Of a stretch of DNA of 64,000 bases, positions 7,717 through 15,912 are shown piece after piece. Each line of letters starts with the position of its first letter. Positions within the stretch are counted from its first letter, which is position 1. The DNA is from Streptomyces griseoincarnatus (GTDB lineage: Bacteria > Actinomycetota > Actinomycetes > Streptomycetales > Streptomycetaceae): NCBI GenBank assembly GCA_014649575.1, contig BMTH01000018.1, positions 1 to 64,000 of the forward strand, written 5' to 3'. The position numbers were made by a program, and so were the translations under genes. The notes beneath the pieces were generated by a model. The model ran no database searches. It was not told where the DNA came from and saw only the letters and a list, made by a program, of their open reading frames with translations.

Positions 7717-8954
7717 GGACGTCCCTTTCGGCGCCCGCCGTGGCCGATCGCGCCGCGGCGGGCGAGGAGCGGCCGTCGCGCGGTGCGCGGAGGCGGCAAC
7801 CGCTGCTGGTGGTCGTGTTGCTGGCCGTCTCGTCGGTCTGCGCGCTCAGCCTCGGCACCCCCTACGTCCCCCCGCACCGGCTGGTCGCCGCCGTGCTGGA
7901 GGGGGACACCACCCTCGCCGGGATCGTCGTGGGTGAACTCCGCGTGCCCAGGCTGCTGCTGGCGTTGGTCGCCGGAGCCTGTCTGGGGGCGGCCGGACTG
8001 GTGCTCCAGGAGGCGCTGCGCAATCCACTGGCGGTTCCGGAGATGCTGGGTGTGTCGTCCGGGGCGGCGCTCGGGGTGGCCGCTCCGCTGGTGCTGGCCT
8101 TCTCGCTGCCCGCCGTCGTCCAGCCTCTGCCGGCCATCGGCGGGGCCGCCCTCGGCGGCGGGCTCACGCTGCTTGTCGCCGGGATCGGGCGCAGTCCGTC
8201 CGCCGTGCTGCTGACCGGCGCGGCGGTGGCGGCCGCGTTGCAGGCAGCCCTGCTCGTGCTGATGGTCATGGCCGACCAGTTGGACCTCCAGCTGATCTAC
8301 CGCTACCTGCTCGGTTCCCTGTCCGCCCGGACGTGGGACGACGTGACGGACCTGTGGCCGTGGCTGCTCGTCGCGGTGCCCGCACTCGTGCTGTGCGCGC
8401 CGGTGCTGTCCGTGCTGCGGCTGGGCGACGAGGACGCGGAGGCGCTCGGTGTGCGAGCGCAGCGCGCACGGCTGGCAGCGCTGGCCATCGCCGTGGTGCT
8501 GATCGCCCCGGTGACGGCCGTGTGCGGGCCCGTCGCGTGGGTGGGGTTCCTCGCCCCGCACCTGAGCCGCTGGTTCGCTCCCGCGGCGGGAGCGGTGTGC
8601 TGGCTCCCCTGGTCCGCGGCCTGGGGCGCGGTCGTCGTGGTGGTCGCCGATGTCCCGGCCAGGCTGGCGCTGGCACCCGTGGAGACCCCCGCCGGCGCGT
8701 GGACGGCCCTGCTGGGGGTGCCGGCCGGCGTCGCGCTGATGCGGTCGGGCGGCCGCCGCCGGACGGCCCGGCACGGACAGGATGCTTCCGCCGGTACGCG
8801 CGAGCAGTCGTCCGAGCCGCGGAACACGGCTTCGGGTGTGACGGACGAAGTGCCTCCCGCCGGAGCATCACATCACGCGCACCGGGGCGAACCCGGGCCC
8901 GGTGGCCCGGCCTCGCCGCCTCTCGGGACGGTCGGAACGGAGGACGTACGGTGA
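7713..8954 (+). CDS. FecCD-type ABC transporter permease (first)
   Basis: A 413-residue polytopic permease of the FecCD/BtuC family. The family signatures RVPRLLLALVAGACLGAAGLVLQEALRNPLA (given here only as its start, RVPRLLLALVAG) and GPVAWVGFLAPH are present. The GTG start overlaps the binding-protein stop. The C-terminus carries an unusual hydrophilic tail of about 75 residues rich in Arg, Ser and Pro that BtuC-like permeases normally lack. It should pair with the second permease to form the membrane channel. Confidence 0.88.
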   Translation: MRTSLSAPAVADRAAAGEERPSRGARRRQPLLVVVLLAVSSVCALSLGTPYVPPHRLVAAVLEGDTTLAGIVVGELRVPRLLLALVAGACLGAAGLVLQEALRNPLAVPEMLGVSSGAALGVAAPLVLAFSLPAVVQPLPAIGGAALGGGLTLLVAGIGRSPSAVLLTGAAVAAALQAALLVLMVMADQLDLQLIYRYLLGSLSARTWDDVTDLWPWLLVAVPALVLCAPVLSVLRLGDEDAEALGVRAQRARLAALAIAVVLIAPVTAVCGPVAWVGFLAPHLSRWFAPAAGAVCWLPWSAAWGAVVVVVADVPARLALAPVETPAGAWTALLGVPAGVALMRSGGRRRTARHGQDASAGTREQSSEPRNTASGVTDEVPPAGASHHAHRGEPGPGGPASPPLGTVGTEDVR

Positions 8955-9958
8955 CCCGGCGTTTCACGGTCCTCGGAGCACTGGCCGTCGTGTGCGCCGC
9001 AGTGGAGTTGGTGGCCGGACGCGGCATGTCCCCGGGGGTGGTCTGGGACGTCCTCAACGGTGGCGGTGACGCGACGGAGCGCCACATCGTGTTCCAACTG
9101 CGCCTGCCGAGGCTGATGGTGGCCCTCGGCGCGGGTGCCTGTCTGGCCGTGGCGGGACTGGTCCTGCAGTCCGCACTGCGTAATCCCCTGGCCGGGCCGG
9201 AGGTGACAGGTGTGACCCCGGGGGCGGTCCTCGGCGCCGTCACCGCGACCGCCCTGGGGCTCGCCGGATGGGATTCGCCCCTGGCCGTGGTCCTCGCCGC
9301 CTGCGCGGGCGGGTGCGCCGGAGCAGCGCTGCTGTGGCTGCTCGCCGGCCGCGGGCGCGGCGACCCCGCGCAGACCGCCGTGCACGGGGTGCTGGTGTCG
9401 GCGGTGCTCGGCGGGCTCACCGCCATGGTGCTGCTCGTGGAACCGGGTGAGCTCGGCAGCGTCGTGCAGTGGCTGGTGGGCACCACGGAGGGCCGGGTGT
9501 GGGAGCACTGGCACCTGCTGTGGCCGTGGGCGCTCGTCTGGGGGGCAGCCGCCTGGCTGCTGGCGGGGCCGTTGACCCTGCTGCGCTGCGGTGACGACAT
9601 CGCCCTCGCCGCCGGTCTCTCCGTTCGCCGGGCCCGGACCCTGGCCCTGATGTGCGCGGTGGCCCTGACCGCCGGCGCCGTGGCCGCCGTCGGCGCGCTG
9701 GGCTTCATCGGGTTGCTCGTCCCGCATCTGGCCGTGGCCGTCTTCGGTGCGGACCTGCGCCGGAGCCTTCCCGGCGCCGCCCTGACAGGCGCGGTCGTGG
9801 TGTGCGGGGCGGACGCGGTGGCGCAGTTGTCCTCGCGGCTGCTGGCGACGGCGCTGGACTCCGGGCGGCTCACGTTGCCGGTCGGGGCGCTGACCGCCTG
9901 CCTGGGTGCCGCGCTGCTGCTGCTCGTCGTGCGCCGCACGCCGGGCCGTACGTTCTGA
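8951..9958 (+). CDS. FecCD-type ABC transporter permease (second)
   Basis: A 335-residue permease of the same family with RLPRLMVALGAGACLAVAG near residue 45, ALRNPLAGPEV and the conserved GALGFIGLLVPHLA near the C-terminal third. It lacks the hydrophilic tail of its partner. The GTG start overlaps the preceding stop (GTGA), and the ATPase follows after 20 bp, giving a complete binding protein-permease-permease-ATPase operon. Confidence 0.88.
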   Translation: MTRRFTVLGALAVVCAAVELVAGRGMSPGVVWDVLNGGGDATERHIVFQLRLPRLMVALGAGACLAVAGLVLQSALRNPLAGPEVTGVTPGAVLGAVTATALGLAGWDSPLAVVLAACAGGCAGAALLWLLAGRGRGDPAQTAVHGVLVSAVLGGLTAMVLLVEPGELGSVVQWLVGTTEGRVWEHWHLLWPWALVWGAAAWLLAGPLTLLRCGDDIALAAGLSVRRARTLALMCAVALTAGAVAAVGALGFIGLLVPHLAVAVFGADLRRSLPGAALTGAVVVCGADAVAQLSSRLLATALDSGRLTLPVGALTACLGAALLLLVVRRTPGRTF

Positions 9959-9978
9959 CGTCGAATCGAGGACAGAGC

Positions 9979-10800
9979 ATGAACGAGTCCGTGGGGATCC
10001 ACGTCGAGGGGGTTCACTTCGGCTACCCCGGACGACCCGTGCTGCGGGGCGTCGACCTGACCGTCCGGCCGGGCGAACTGACTGCCCTGATCGGCCTGAA
10101 CGGCTGCGGCAAGTCGACCCTGCTGCGGCTGGCCGCCGGGCTGCTGGAACCCGACGAAGGGCGCGTGCTGCTCGGCGAGGACGATGTCACGCGGCTTTCC
10201 AGACGCGCCACGGCCCGGAAGGTGGCCTTGCTGCACCAGTCGGCTCCGGCCGTACCGGGCATGACGGTGGGTCACCTGGTCCGGCAGGGGCGGTATGCGG
10301 CGCGCGGCCCGCTGGGCATGCTGCGCGAGGGCGACGACCCCGTCGTGCGCAGGGCGCTGCGTGATGTCGGGGTGGAGGACTGGGCCGACCGTGACGTCGA
10401 CGCGCTGTCCGGCGGCGAGCGGCAACGTGTCCGGCTCGCGATGGCGCTCGCCCAGGACACCAGGGTCCTGCTGCTCGACGAGCCGACCACGTACCTGGAT
10501 CTGCACCACCAGCTCGACGTACTGCAGACAGTGGTGCGTCTGCGGGAGGAACGCGGGCTCACGGTGGTGATGGTGCTGCACGACCTGGCTCACGCAGCCC
10601 GGTTCGCCGAGCGGATCGTCGCCCTGCGGGAGGGCCGTGTGGTCGCCGACGGAGCGCCGAAGCAGGTCGTCACGCCGGGGTTGCTGGCGGAGGTTCTGCA
10701 GGTGGCAGGCCGGGTCGGTGAGGATCCGGAAGGGGGGTGGCCCGTGTGTTACCCAGATCACCCCATCGCAGCTCTAGAATATGAAAATCAGATTCATTAG
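9979..10800 (+). CDS. FecE/FepC-type ABC transporter ATP-binding protein
   Basis: A 273-residue ATPase with Walker A GLNGCGKST, signature LSGGERQRV, Walker B VLLLDEPTTYLDL and the switch His in VMVLHDLAHA. It energises the FecCD-type importer encoded just upstream. The ATG has a GAGGAC ribosome site about 5 nt upstream. Its last 25 bp contain a -10-like TAGAAT and a Zur-like box that appear to drive the RiPP precursor downstream, so the promoter of the next unit is embedded in this gene's 3' end. Confidence 0.9.
   Translation: MNESVGIHVEGVHFGYPGRPVLRGVDLTVRPGELTALIGLNGCGKSTLLRLAAGLLEPDEGRVLLGEDDVTRLSRRATARKVALLHQSAPAVPGMTVGHLVRQGRYAARGPLGMLREGDDPVVRRALRDVGVEDWADRDVDALSGGERQRVRLAMALAQDTRVLLLDEPTTYLDLHHQLDVLQTVVRLREERGLTVVMVLHDLAHAARFAERIVALREGRVVADGAPKQVVTPGLLAEVLQVAGRVGEDPEGGWPVCYPDHPIAALEYENQIH
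10775..10796 (+). promoter_or_regulatory. Promoter -10 and Zur-like box upstream of the RiPP precursor
   Basis: A -10 hexamer TAGAAT (10775-10780) is followed at once by TGAAAATCAGATTCA (10782-10796). The latter matches the Zur consensus at 12 of 15 positions and keeps the TGAA/TTCA arms. Binding would cover the transcription start. No good -35 is visible. The site is weaker than the azt and 6677 boxes, so Zur control of the RiPP genes is likely but not certain. Confidence 0.55.
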
Positions 10801-10857
10801 AGTGAGGTTACGGCGCTCGTCCGAACGCCGTATCTCCCTGCTGATGAAGGAGAGTTC

Positions 10858-10971
10858 ATGGAAAACGAGCAGGTCTTCGCGCCGATCGCCGACCCGGGTC
10901 AGCTGGCTCATGACTCGGCCTCCCACTCCAACGCGCTCGTCGAGAACCCCTTCGAGGACACCGAGGAGTAA
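10858..10971 (+). CDS. Cys-free, Ser/His-rich RiPP precursor peptide (37 aa)
   Basis: A 37-residue acidic peptide beginning MENEQVFAPIADPG and ending VENPFEDTEE. A strong AAGGAG ribosome site stands 5 nt before the ATG. It is followed by genes for a leader-binding E1-like protein, YcaO and a SagB-type dehydrogenase, so it is the expected substrate. There is no Cys. The candidate residues for cyclodehydration are Ser20, Ser22, Ser24 (in HDSASHS) and Thr35, with His18 and His23 interleaved. The likely core is the middle segment, with the acidic C-terminus as a possible follower. The identity as precursor is inferred from position, size and ribosome site. Confidence 0.7.
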   Translation: MENEQVFAPIADPGQLAHDSASHSNALVENPFEDTEE

Positions 10972-10995
10972 GCGAGGGTCTGGCCACCCTCGACC

Positions 10996-11027
10996 GTGGG
11001 CCCGCCCGATGCTCCGGGCGGGCCCAC
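10996..11027 (+). terminator. Strong hairpin between precursor and modification genes (attenuator)
   Basis: A perfect 13-bp stem (GTGGGCCCGCCCG with CGGGCGGGCCCAC) closes a 6-nt loop, 24 bp after the precursor stop and 34 bp before the next start. In RiPP operons such partial terminators keep precursor mRNA in excess over enzyme mRNA. That role is inferred from position. Confidence 0.7.
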
Positions 11028-11061
11028 GCCCGTCCCCGCTTCCGTCGACAGGAGGAACACC

Positions 11062-11916
11062 GTGTCCCGTAGCCGACTCGTCCCCGGTGCCGAGGTCGTC
11101 GCCGTGCCCGGGCGAGGGCTTGCCGTCCGCACCCCCGCAGGGGAGTTCTTCACCGTCAGGACAGGAGACGCGGACGAGGACGCCTTGCTCTCCCTGCTCA
11201 CCGGGGAGACCACGGCCCCGGAGGACGAGGGGACGGAACGCGTGATCCGGGCGTTCGAAGAAGCCGGTTATCTGGCGGAAGGGCCGTCGCGCCCGGAGTG
11301 GCCCGTCGCTCGCCGGGATGTCAGGATCCTCGGCGACCCGGTCCTGACCGAACCGCTCGCCGTGCAACTGGCCGCCCTGGGCGCGCGGCCCCGGACGACT
11401 CCGGCCGTGACCGACCCCGGCAGCTCGCCGGTGGGCCTCGAGGACCTGCTCGACGGACATCCCTCCGCGGTCGTGTGGTGCCTGGACGGACCCGTGCCGG
11501 ACGGCTTGTGGGACGCCGCCGACCGGCTGCCGGAGCACGGTGTCGCGTGGCTGCGCTGCCACCGCGAGGGCTGGCAGGCGTACGTCGAACCGGTGGCCGC
11601 CGCTCCCGGGGACGTCACCTCGGCGCACGTCCGGTCCCGCAGGCTCGCCGCCACACCCGCTCACCGCGAACTGGCCGCGTACTGGAGCGGACCGCGTACC
11701 TCCGGCGCGCCGGTCCGGCTCGCCGGACCCGCCGCCACACTGCTCGCGGCGCTGCTCGCGGACGATCTGGGCCGGTGGGCCACCGGAGCCTCCGGTCCGG
11801 CGGGCTTCCCGGTGCGGCGCCGACTGCGACGGGTGGACCTGCGCACGCTGACCGTCACCGAGCACCCCGTGCTGCCGGTGCCCGACGTCGCGCCGATACC
11901 GAAGAAGGACGGATGA
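11062..11916 (+). CDS. TOMM leader peptide-binding E1-like partner protein (RRE plus degenerate ThiF fold)
   Basis: A 284-residue protein that should recognise the precursor leader and present it to the YcaO enzyme. The N-terminal ~85 residues (AVPGRGLAVRT, TVRTGDADEDALLSLL, VIRAFEEAGYLAE) look like the winged-helix RiPP recognition element. The rest resembles the Rossmann-like E1/ocin-ThiF partner proteins of azole clusters, including the typical C-terminal strand LRRVDLRTLTVTEHPVLPVP. The Cys motifs that usually close such proteins are missing (it ends PIPKKDG). The GTG start has AGGAGG 6 nt upstream. It overlaps the hydrolase gene by 4 bp. Confidence 0.75.
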   Translation: MSRSRLVPGAEVVAVPGRGLAVRTPAGEFFTVRTGDADEDALLSLLTGETTAPEDEGTERVIRAFEEAGYLAEGPSRPEWPVARRDVRILGDPVLTEPLAVQLAALGARPRTTPAVTDPGSSPVGLEDLLDGHPSAVVWCLDGPVPDGLWDAADRLPEHGVAWLRCHREGWQAYVEPVAAAPGDVTSAHVRSRRLAATPAHRELAAYWSGPRTSGAPVRLAGPAATLLAALLADDLGRWATGASGPAGFPVRRRLRRVDLRTLTVTEHPVLPVPDVAPIPKKDG

Positions 11917-13394
11917 CGGCGTTCAGCACGACTGTGGAGGAACTCGCCACCGACGTCCTGCTCCCGGCCGGCCACGGACCCTTCCCGACCGTCCTGGTGC
12001 GCACCCCCTACGACCGGACCCGGCACGAGGCCGAGGCGCGAGGCTGGGCCCGCCGCGGGTTCGCCGCCGTCGTCCAGGACGTGCGGGGGCGGTTCGCGTC
12101 GCCGGGGGAGTGGCACCCGTACGCGCACGAGGCCGCCGACGGAACAGCGGCCGTCCGCTGGATCCGGCAGCAGCCGTGGAGCGACGGGCGGCTGGTGGCC
12201 GCCGGCGCCTCCTACGCCGCCCACTGCGCCCTCGTCCTCGCCCTGGACGCGCCCCGGGACGCCCGGCCGGACGCCGTCGTCGCGGCCGTGCCCGCCCTCG
12301 GCCTGGCGGAGACCGCCCGCGAGGCGTCCGGCGTGGAACGGCTGCTTTCCCGCGCCGGATGGTGGGCCGCCCACGGCGACCGGCGCGACTCCGACGAGAA
12401 TGCGCTGAACAAGGCCCTCGCCGAGGACCCCGGCCTGCTCGCCCGCCTGCCGTTGACCGCCCTGCCCGAGCGGCTGGGACGCGCCCTGCCCTCGTGGGCG
12501 GGGTTGTGGCTCCAGCGCGACCGCGGGCGCCTCGTGGCGCGGGCGGCGCACGCCGGGCCGCCCCTGCTCGCGGTGGGCGGCCATCACGACCACTTCACCG
12601 AGGAGACCGTCGCTCTGTGGCGCGCCTGGGGCGGATCCTCGGCGCGTCTGCTGCTCGGGCCCTGGGGGCACCCTCTGACCGCTGCTCCGGGGCCGGACGC
12701 GGGACCCGCCCACCGGCTGAACCTCGGCGAGCTGTACGTGCGCTGGGCCCGCCGCGCCCTGGCCGGCGACCTCGCCCCGGGCCGCCACGGCGCACTGGCG
12801 CTCGGTGGCGCAGGCCTGTGGCTGCCCGCCGACGCCGAGGGAGAACCGCGTGCCCACCGCATGCGCCTGCTGCACGGCTCCGCCTTCACCGCCGACCCCG
12901 CCCGGCCCCTTCGCTCCGACGACCTGACCGTCCCCGCCGACGGCCCGCCCGACCGCTGCCTGCTGGTCACACCGCCGTCGCCGCGTCCGCTCGACCTCGT
13001 CGGCCCCGTCAGTGTGCGGCTGCGGGCCACCGCTCACACACCGTCCGCCGACTGGGCCGCCAGACTCGTCGTGCTCCCACCCGACGGGACCGCCGAGCGG
13101 CTCGCGGTCGGTGTCGTCCGGCGTGCCGAACCGGCCGGCCGGGAAACCGCGTTCACCGTCGGACTGGGCCGGCTGGCACGTCGGCTCCGGGCCGGTACCC
13201 GGCTGCGCCTGGAGATCGCCGGACACCACTTCCCGGCCCACGCCCGCAACCCCCACACCGGGGACGACCCGATGACGGCCGCACGACTGCTCGCCTCCCG
13301 GCGTGAGGTCCACCCGGACAGCGTGGTGCTGAACCTGCCCGTCCTTCCGTCCCGTCCCGCCCCCACCGACCCCGCCGAGGAGATCCTGCGATGA
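11913..13394 (+). CDS. CocE/NonD family serine hydrolase in RiPP cluster
   Basis: A 493-residue alpha/beta hydrolase of the X-Pro dipeptidyl-peptidase/CocE class: RTPYDRTRHE start, VQDVRGRFASPGEW, nucleophile elbow GASYAAH (Ser near residue 109), GHHDHF acid region and the GPWGH catalytic His. The C-terminal half is the jelly-roll domain (LDLVGPVSVRLRA, ISGHHFPAHARN-like LEIAGHHFPAHARN). In this setting a role in removing leader or follower residues, or hydrolysing an ester/amide of the product, is plausible but unproven. Start and stop overlap both neighbours by 4 bp. Confidence 0.8.
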   Translation: MTAFSTTVEELATDVLLPAGHGPFPTVLVRTPYDRTRHEAEARGWARRGFAAVVQDVRGRFASPGEWHPYAHEAADGTAAVRWIRQQPWSDGRLVAAGASYAAHCALVLALDAPRDARPDAVVAAVPALGLAETAREASGVERLLSRAGWWAAHGDRRDSDENALNKALAEDPGLLARLPLTALPERLGRALPSWAGLWLQRDRGRLVARAAHAGPPLLAVGGHHDHFTEETVALWRAWGGSSARLLLGPWGHPLTAAPGPDAGPAHRLNLGELYVRWARRALAGDLAPGRHGALALGGAGLWLPADAEGEPRAHRMRLLHGSAFTADPARPLRSDDLTVPADGPPDRCLLVTPPSPRPLDLVGPVSVRLRATAHTPSADWAARLVVLPPDGTAERLAVGVVRRAEPAGRETAFTVGLGRLARRLRAGTRLRLEIAGHHFPAHARNPHTGDDPMTAARLLASRREVHPDSVVLNLPVLPSRPAPTDPAEEILR

Positions 13395-14770
13395 CGGCCC
13401 TGCCGCTGGAAGCGCTCGTCGACCCCGTCTGCGGAATCGTCCGCAAGGTCAAGCCCGTCGAGCACCCCGCGGGCGCCCCGCCCCGCTACACCGCCCTCAC
13501 GGCCGAGGTGTCCGACGCCCGCAGACACGGCCTGTGGCCCGCCGACCGGGTCTCGCTCGGCACCACCTTCGGCGACCCCGAGCAGGCCCGCGTCGCCGCG
13601 ATAGCCGAGGGGATGGAGCGCTACTGCGGCAACCGTGTGCCGCCGCCCGGCCACCCGGACGCACCCCTGCGCGCCACCGCCGCCGAACTGACGGACAAGG
13701 GCCTGCGCCTGTACGGTCCGGCCGATCTGCCCGCCTACGCACCCTGGCAGTACGCCCGCGCGAAGTTCCCCTACCGCCCGCTCACCGCCGACACCCCGGC
13801 ACTGTGGACACGGGGAACCGAACGACTGCCCGACGGGACCCCCGCCGAGGTCTGGGCACCCGTCTCGCTCACCCACCTCAACTGGCGCCAAGGCGGCCTG
13901 CGCGAGCTGCCCCGCACCCACCACCTCAACTACGCCGGGATCGCCACCGGACAGGGCCTCGACGACGCTGTCGAGCGCGGCCTGCTGGAGATCGTCGAAC
14001 GCGACGCCCTGGAACTGTGGTGGCACCTGGACGGCCCGGCCCGGGGCATCGACCCGGCGAGTGTGCCCGGCCTCTCCGACGACCTCGCCGGCTCCGCGCT
14101 CGACGTCCACATCGTCGAGATGCACTCGGAGTTCGCCCCCTGCATGGCGGCGCTCGTCCACGACCCGCGCCTCGGCCTGTACGCCGCCGGGTTCGCCTGC
14201 AAGTACGATCCGGCCGAGGCTGCCCGCAAGGCCGTCCTGGAAGCCGTCCACACCTGGGTCTTCACCCAGGGCCTGACCGGCCCCGACGGCTGGGTGTTCC
14301 AGGCCGTCGAGGCCGGGCTGCTCGCCCGCGGGCTGTACCTGGACCACCGGGCCGACGGCCGCTACCTCGACGTGTGCGGCGAGCAGTTCGAGCACGTGCG
14401 CGACCTGGGCGCACACGTGCAGGTGTGGCTGGACGAGCGGATGGCGGTCGAGGCCCGGAGGTTCACCGAGCCCGCGCTCGGGACGGTATCCGTCGCAGAG
14501 GTCGAGCCCGGCAGCCGGGAGCGGCTGGAGAACACGCTGCGCGAGGGCGGTCACCGTGTCATGACCTTCGACCTCACCACCGAGGACGTGGCGGAGACCG
14601 CACTGCGCGTCGCCCGGGTCCTCGTCTCCGGACTGCTTCCCAACGCGCCCGCCGCCTTCGGCTACTTCGGCTGCCCGCGCCTTGCCGAGGCCGCCGTCGC
14701 GCGCGGATGGCGCGCGACTCCGCCGAGCGCGCCGGAGGATTACACGCTGGCGCCTCCGCCACACATGTGA
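13391..14770 (+). CDS. YcaO cyclodehydratase (azoline-forming)
   Basis: A 459-residue YcaO-domain enzyme that uses ATP to cyclodehydrate Ser/Thr/Cys of a precursor peptide to azolines. The ATP-binding signatures AIAEGMERYCG (near residue 75) and RGLLEIVERDALELWW (near residue 197) are intact. The C-terminus ends APPPHM, a shortened version of the proline-rich tail that is important in azoline-type YcaO proteins. It is encoded in a tightly overlapped row with its E1-like partner and a SagB-type oxidase, the classical azole synthetase set. With no Cys in the precursor, oxazol(in)es are the predicted product. Confidence 0.88.
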   Translation: MTALPLEALVDPVCGIVRKVKPVEHPAGAPPRYTALTAEVSDARRHGLWPADRVSLGTTFGDPEQARVAAIAEGMERYCGNRVPPPGHPDAPLRATAAELTDKGLRLYGPADLPAYAPWQYARAKFPYRPLTADTPALWTRGTERLPDGTPAEVWAPVSLTHLNWRQGGLRELPRTHHLNYAGIATGQGLDDAVERGLLEIVERDALELWWHLDGPARGIDPASVPGLSDDLAGSALDVHIVEMHSEFAPCMAALVHDPRLGLYAAGFACKYDPAEAARKAVLEAVHTWVFTQGLTGPDGWVFQAVEAGLLARGLYLDHRADGRYLDVCGEQFEHVRDLGAHVQVWLDERMAVEARRFTEPALGTVSVAEVEPGSRERLENTLREGGHRVMTFDLTTEDVAETALRVARVLVSGLLPNAPAAFGYFGCPRLAEAAVARGWRATPPSAPEDYTLAPPPHM

Positions 14771-15912
14771 GGGCCGCTGTGGCAGACCATCGCGAGGACC
14801 CGCAGACGGGCCTCGTCGCCGCCCTCGCCCGGGCCCGCTCCCCGGAGCGCCCCGGCCCCGACACGTCCGCGGGAGCACCCGTCCGGGAATGGGCGGGCCC
14901 GCCGCTCCCGATCCCGCAGGCCGGCCCCGCGCACCTCGACCTGCGGACTCTGCTGCATCTTTCCCTGGCGGCCTCGGACACCTCCGGACGCCTCAGGCCC
15001 ACGCCCTCCGCCGGTGCGCTGCACCCGGTGGACACCGAACTGGTCGTGGGCACCGGCTGCTCCCTGCCGCCCGGCCGCTACGGCTACGACCCGCTGCGCC
15101 ACCGCGTCCATCACGCCGGCCCGCCCGTCGACGGCACGCCGCCGGGCGTGACCGCCGCACTTTCCGTCACCGCACAGCGCACGGTGTCCCACTACGGCCA
15201 CCGGGCCTGGCCCCTCCTGTTGCTGGACACCGGGCACGCCGCCGCGGCGTTGCTCCTGGCGGCCCGCGTCCTGGGCGCGGGCGAATCCGACGTGCGGATG
15301 GACGGACGCACCGAGAACCCCCTGGCCGTCGTACGTATCCGACCGCCCTACGGGCGGAGCCCGAGGCACTCTGCGAGGACTGAGGACCTTCCCACCCCGG
15401 CCGACCTGCTGGCGCGCCGCAGCACCCCGCCACCGTTGGTGGGCCTTCCGCCCCGCGACGCACTGCGGGCAGTCCTGTCCACCGCCGAACGAGCCGGGGG
15501 CGGTGACCTGTTGCGCTGGTGCGCCGCGGTCGGCCCGCCTCGGCCCGGCCTCATGCAACTGGGTCCCGAGGGCACGACCCTGCGGCGCTACGCGTCCGGC
15601 GAGGCCCGTCCGACGCTCGCGGCCTGGGCGGCGGGCCAGGCGTGGCTCGCGGACGCCGGCGCCGTACTGCTCGCCCACGGCTGCCCCGCGGACGCCGACG
15701 CCACGCACATCCGCCGCGCCCATCTGCGAGCCGGCTTCGCCGTCCACCTGGCCCATGTCACAGCCCTGCGCCACGGGCTGGCGGCCCGACCCGTCGGCTC
15801 CTGGCAGCAGGCTGATCTCGGCGCCGCTCTCGGCGCCGCGCCGGGCCGTGACTGGGTCGTGCACGCCCTGGCCCTCGGCACCCACCACGCCGACGAGGAG
15901 AGTTCCACATGA
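14767..15912 (+). CDS. SagB-type FMN-dependent azoline dehydrogenase
   Basis: A 381-residue nitroreductase-fold protein that would oxidise azolines to azoles. The SagB hallmark LRPTPSAGALHPVDTELVV is clear near residue 75, followed by LPPGRYGYDP, and a second nitroreductase-like half (RAGFAVHLAHVTALRHGLAARP) near the C-terminus. The GTG at 14767 overlaps the YcaO stop (GTGA); an in-frame GTG 12 bp later is the alternative start. The stop overlaps the first ABC gene. Confidence 0.82.
   Translation: MRAAVADHREDPQTGLVAALARARSPERPGPDTSAGAPVREWAGPPLPIPQAGPAHLDLRTLLHLSLAASDTSGRLRPTPSAGALHPVDTELVVGTGCSLPPGRYGYDPLRHRVHHAGPPVDGTPPGVTAALSVTAQRTVSHYGHRAWPLLLLDTGHAAAALLLAARVLGAGESDVRMDGRTENPLAVVRIRPPYGRSPRHSARTEDLPTPADLLARRSTPPPLVGLPPRDALRAVLSTAERAGGGDLLRWCAAVGPPRPGLMQLGPEGTTLRRYASGEARPTLAAWAAGQAWLADAGAVLLAHGCPADADATHIRRAHLRAGFAVHLAHVTALRHGLAARPVGSWQQADLGAALGAAPGRDWVVHALALGTHHADEESST

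Noticed and set aside
8266..10761. Long minus-strand frame of about 830 codons
   Set aside because: Antisense to two FecCD permeases and the ATPase; composition is Arg/Ala/Pro/Ser noise and the plus-strand genes are well supported by family motifs.
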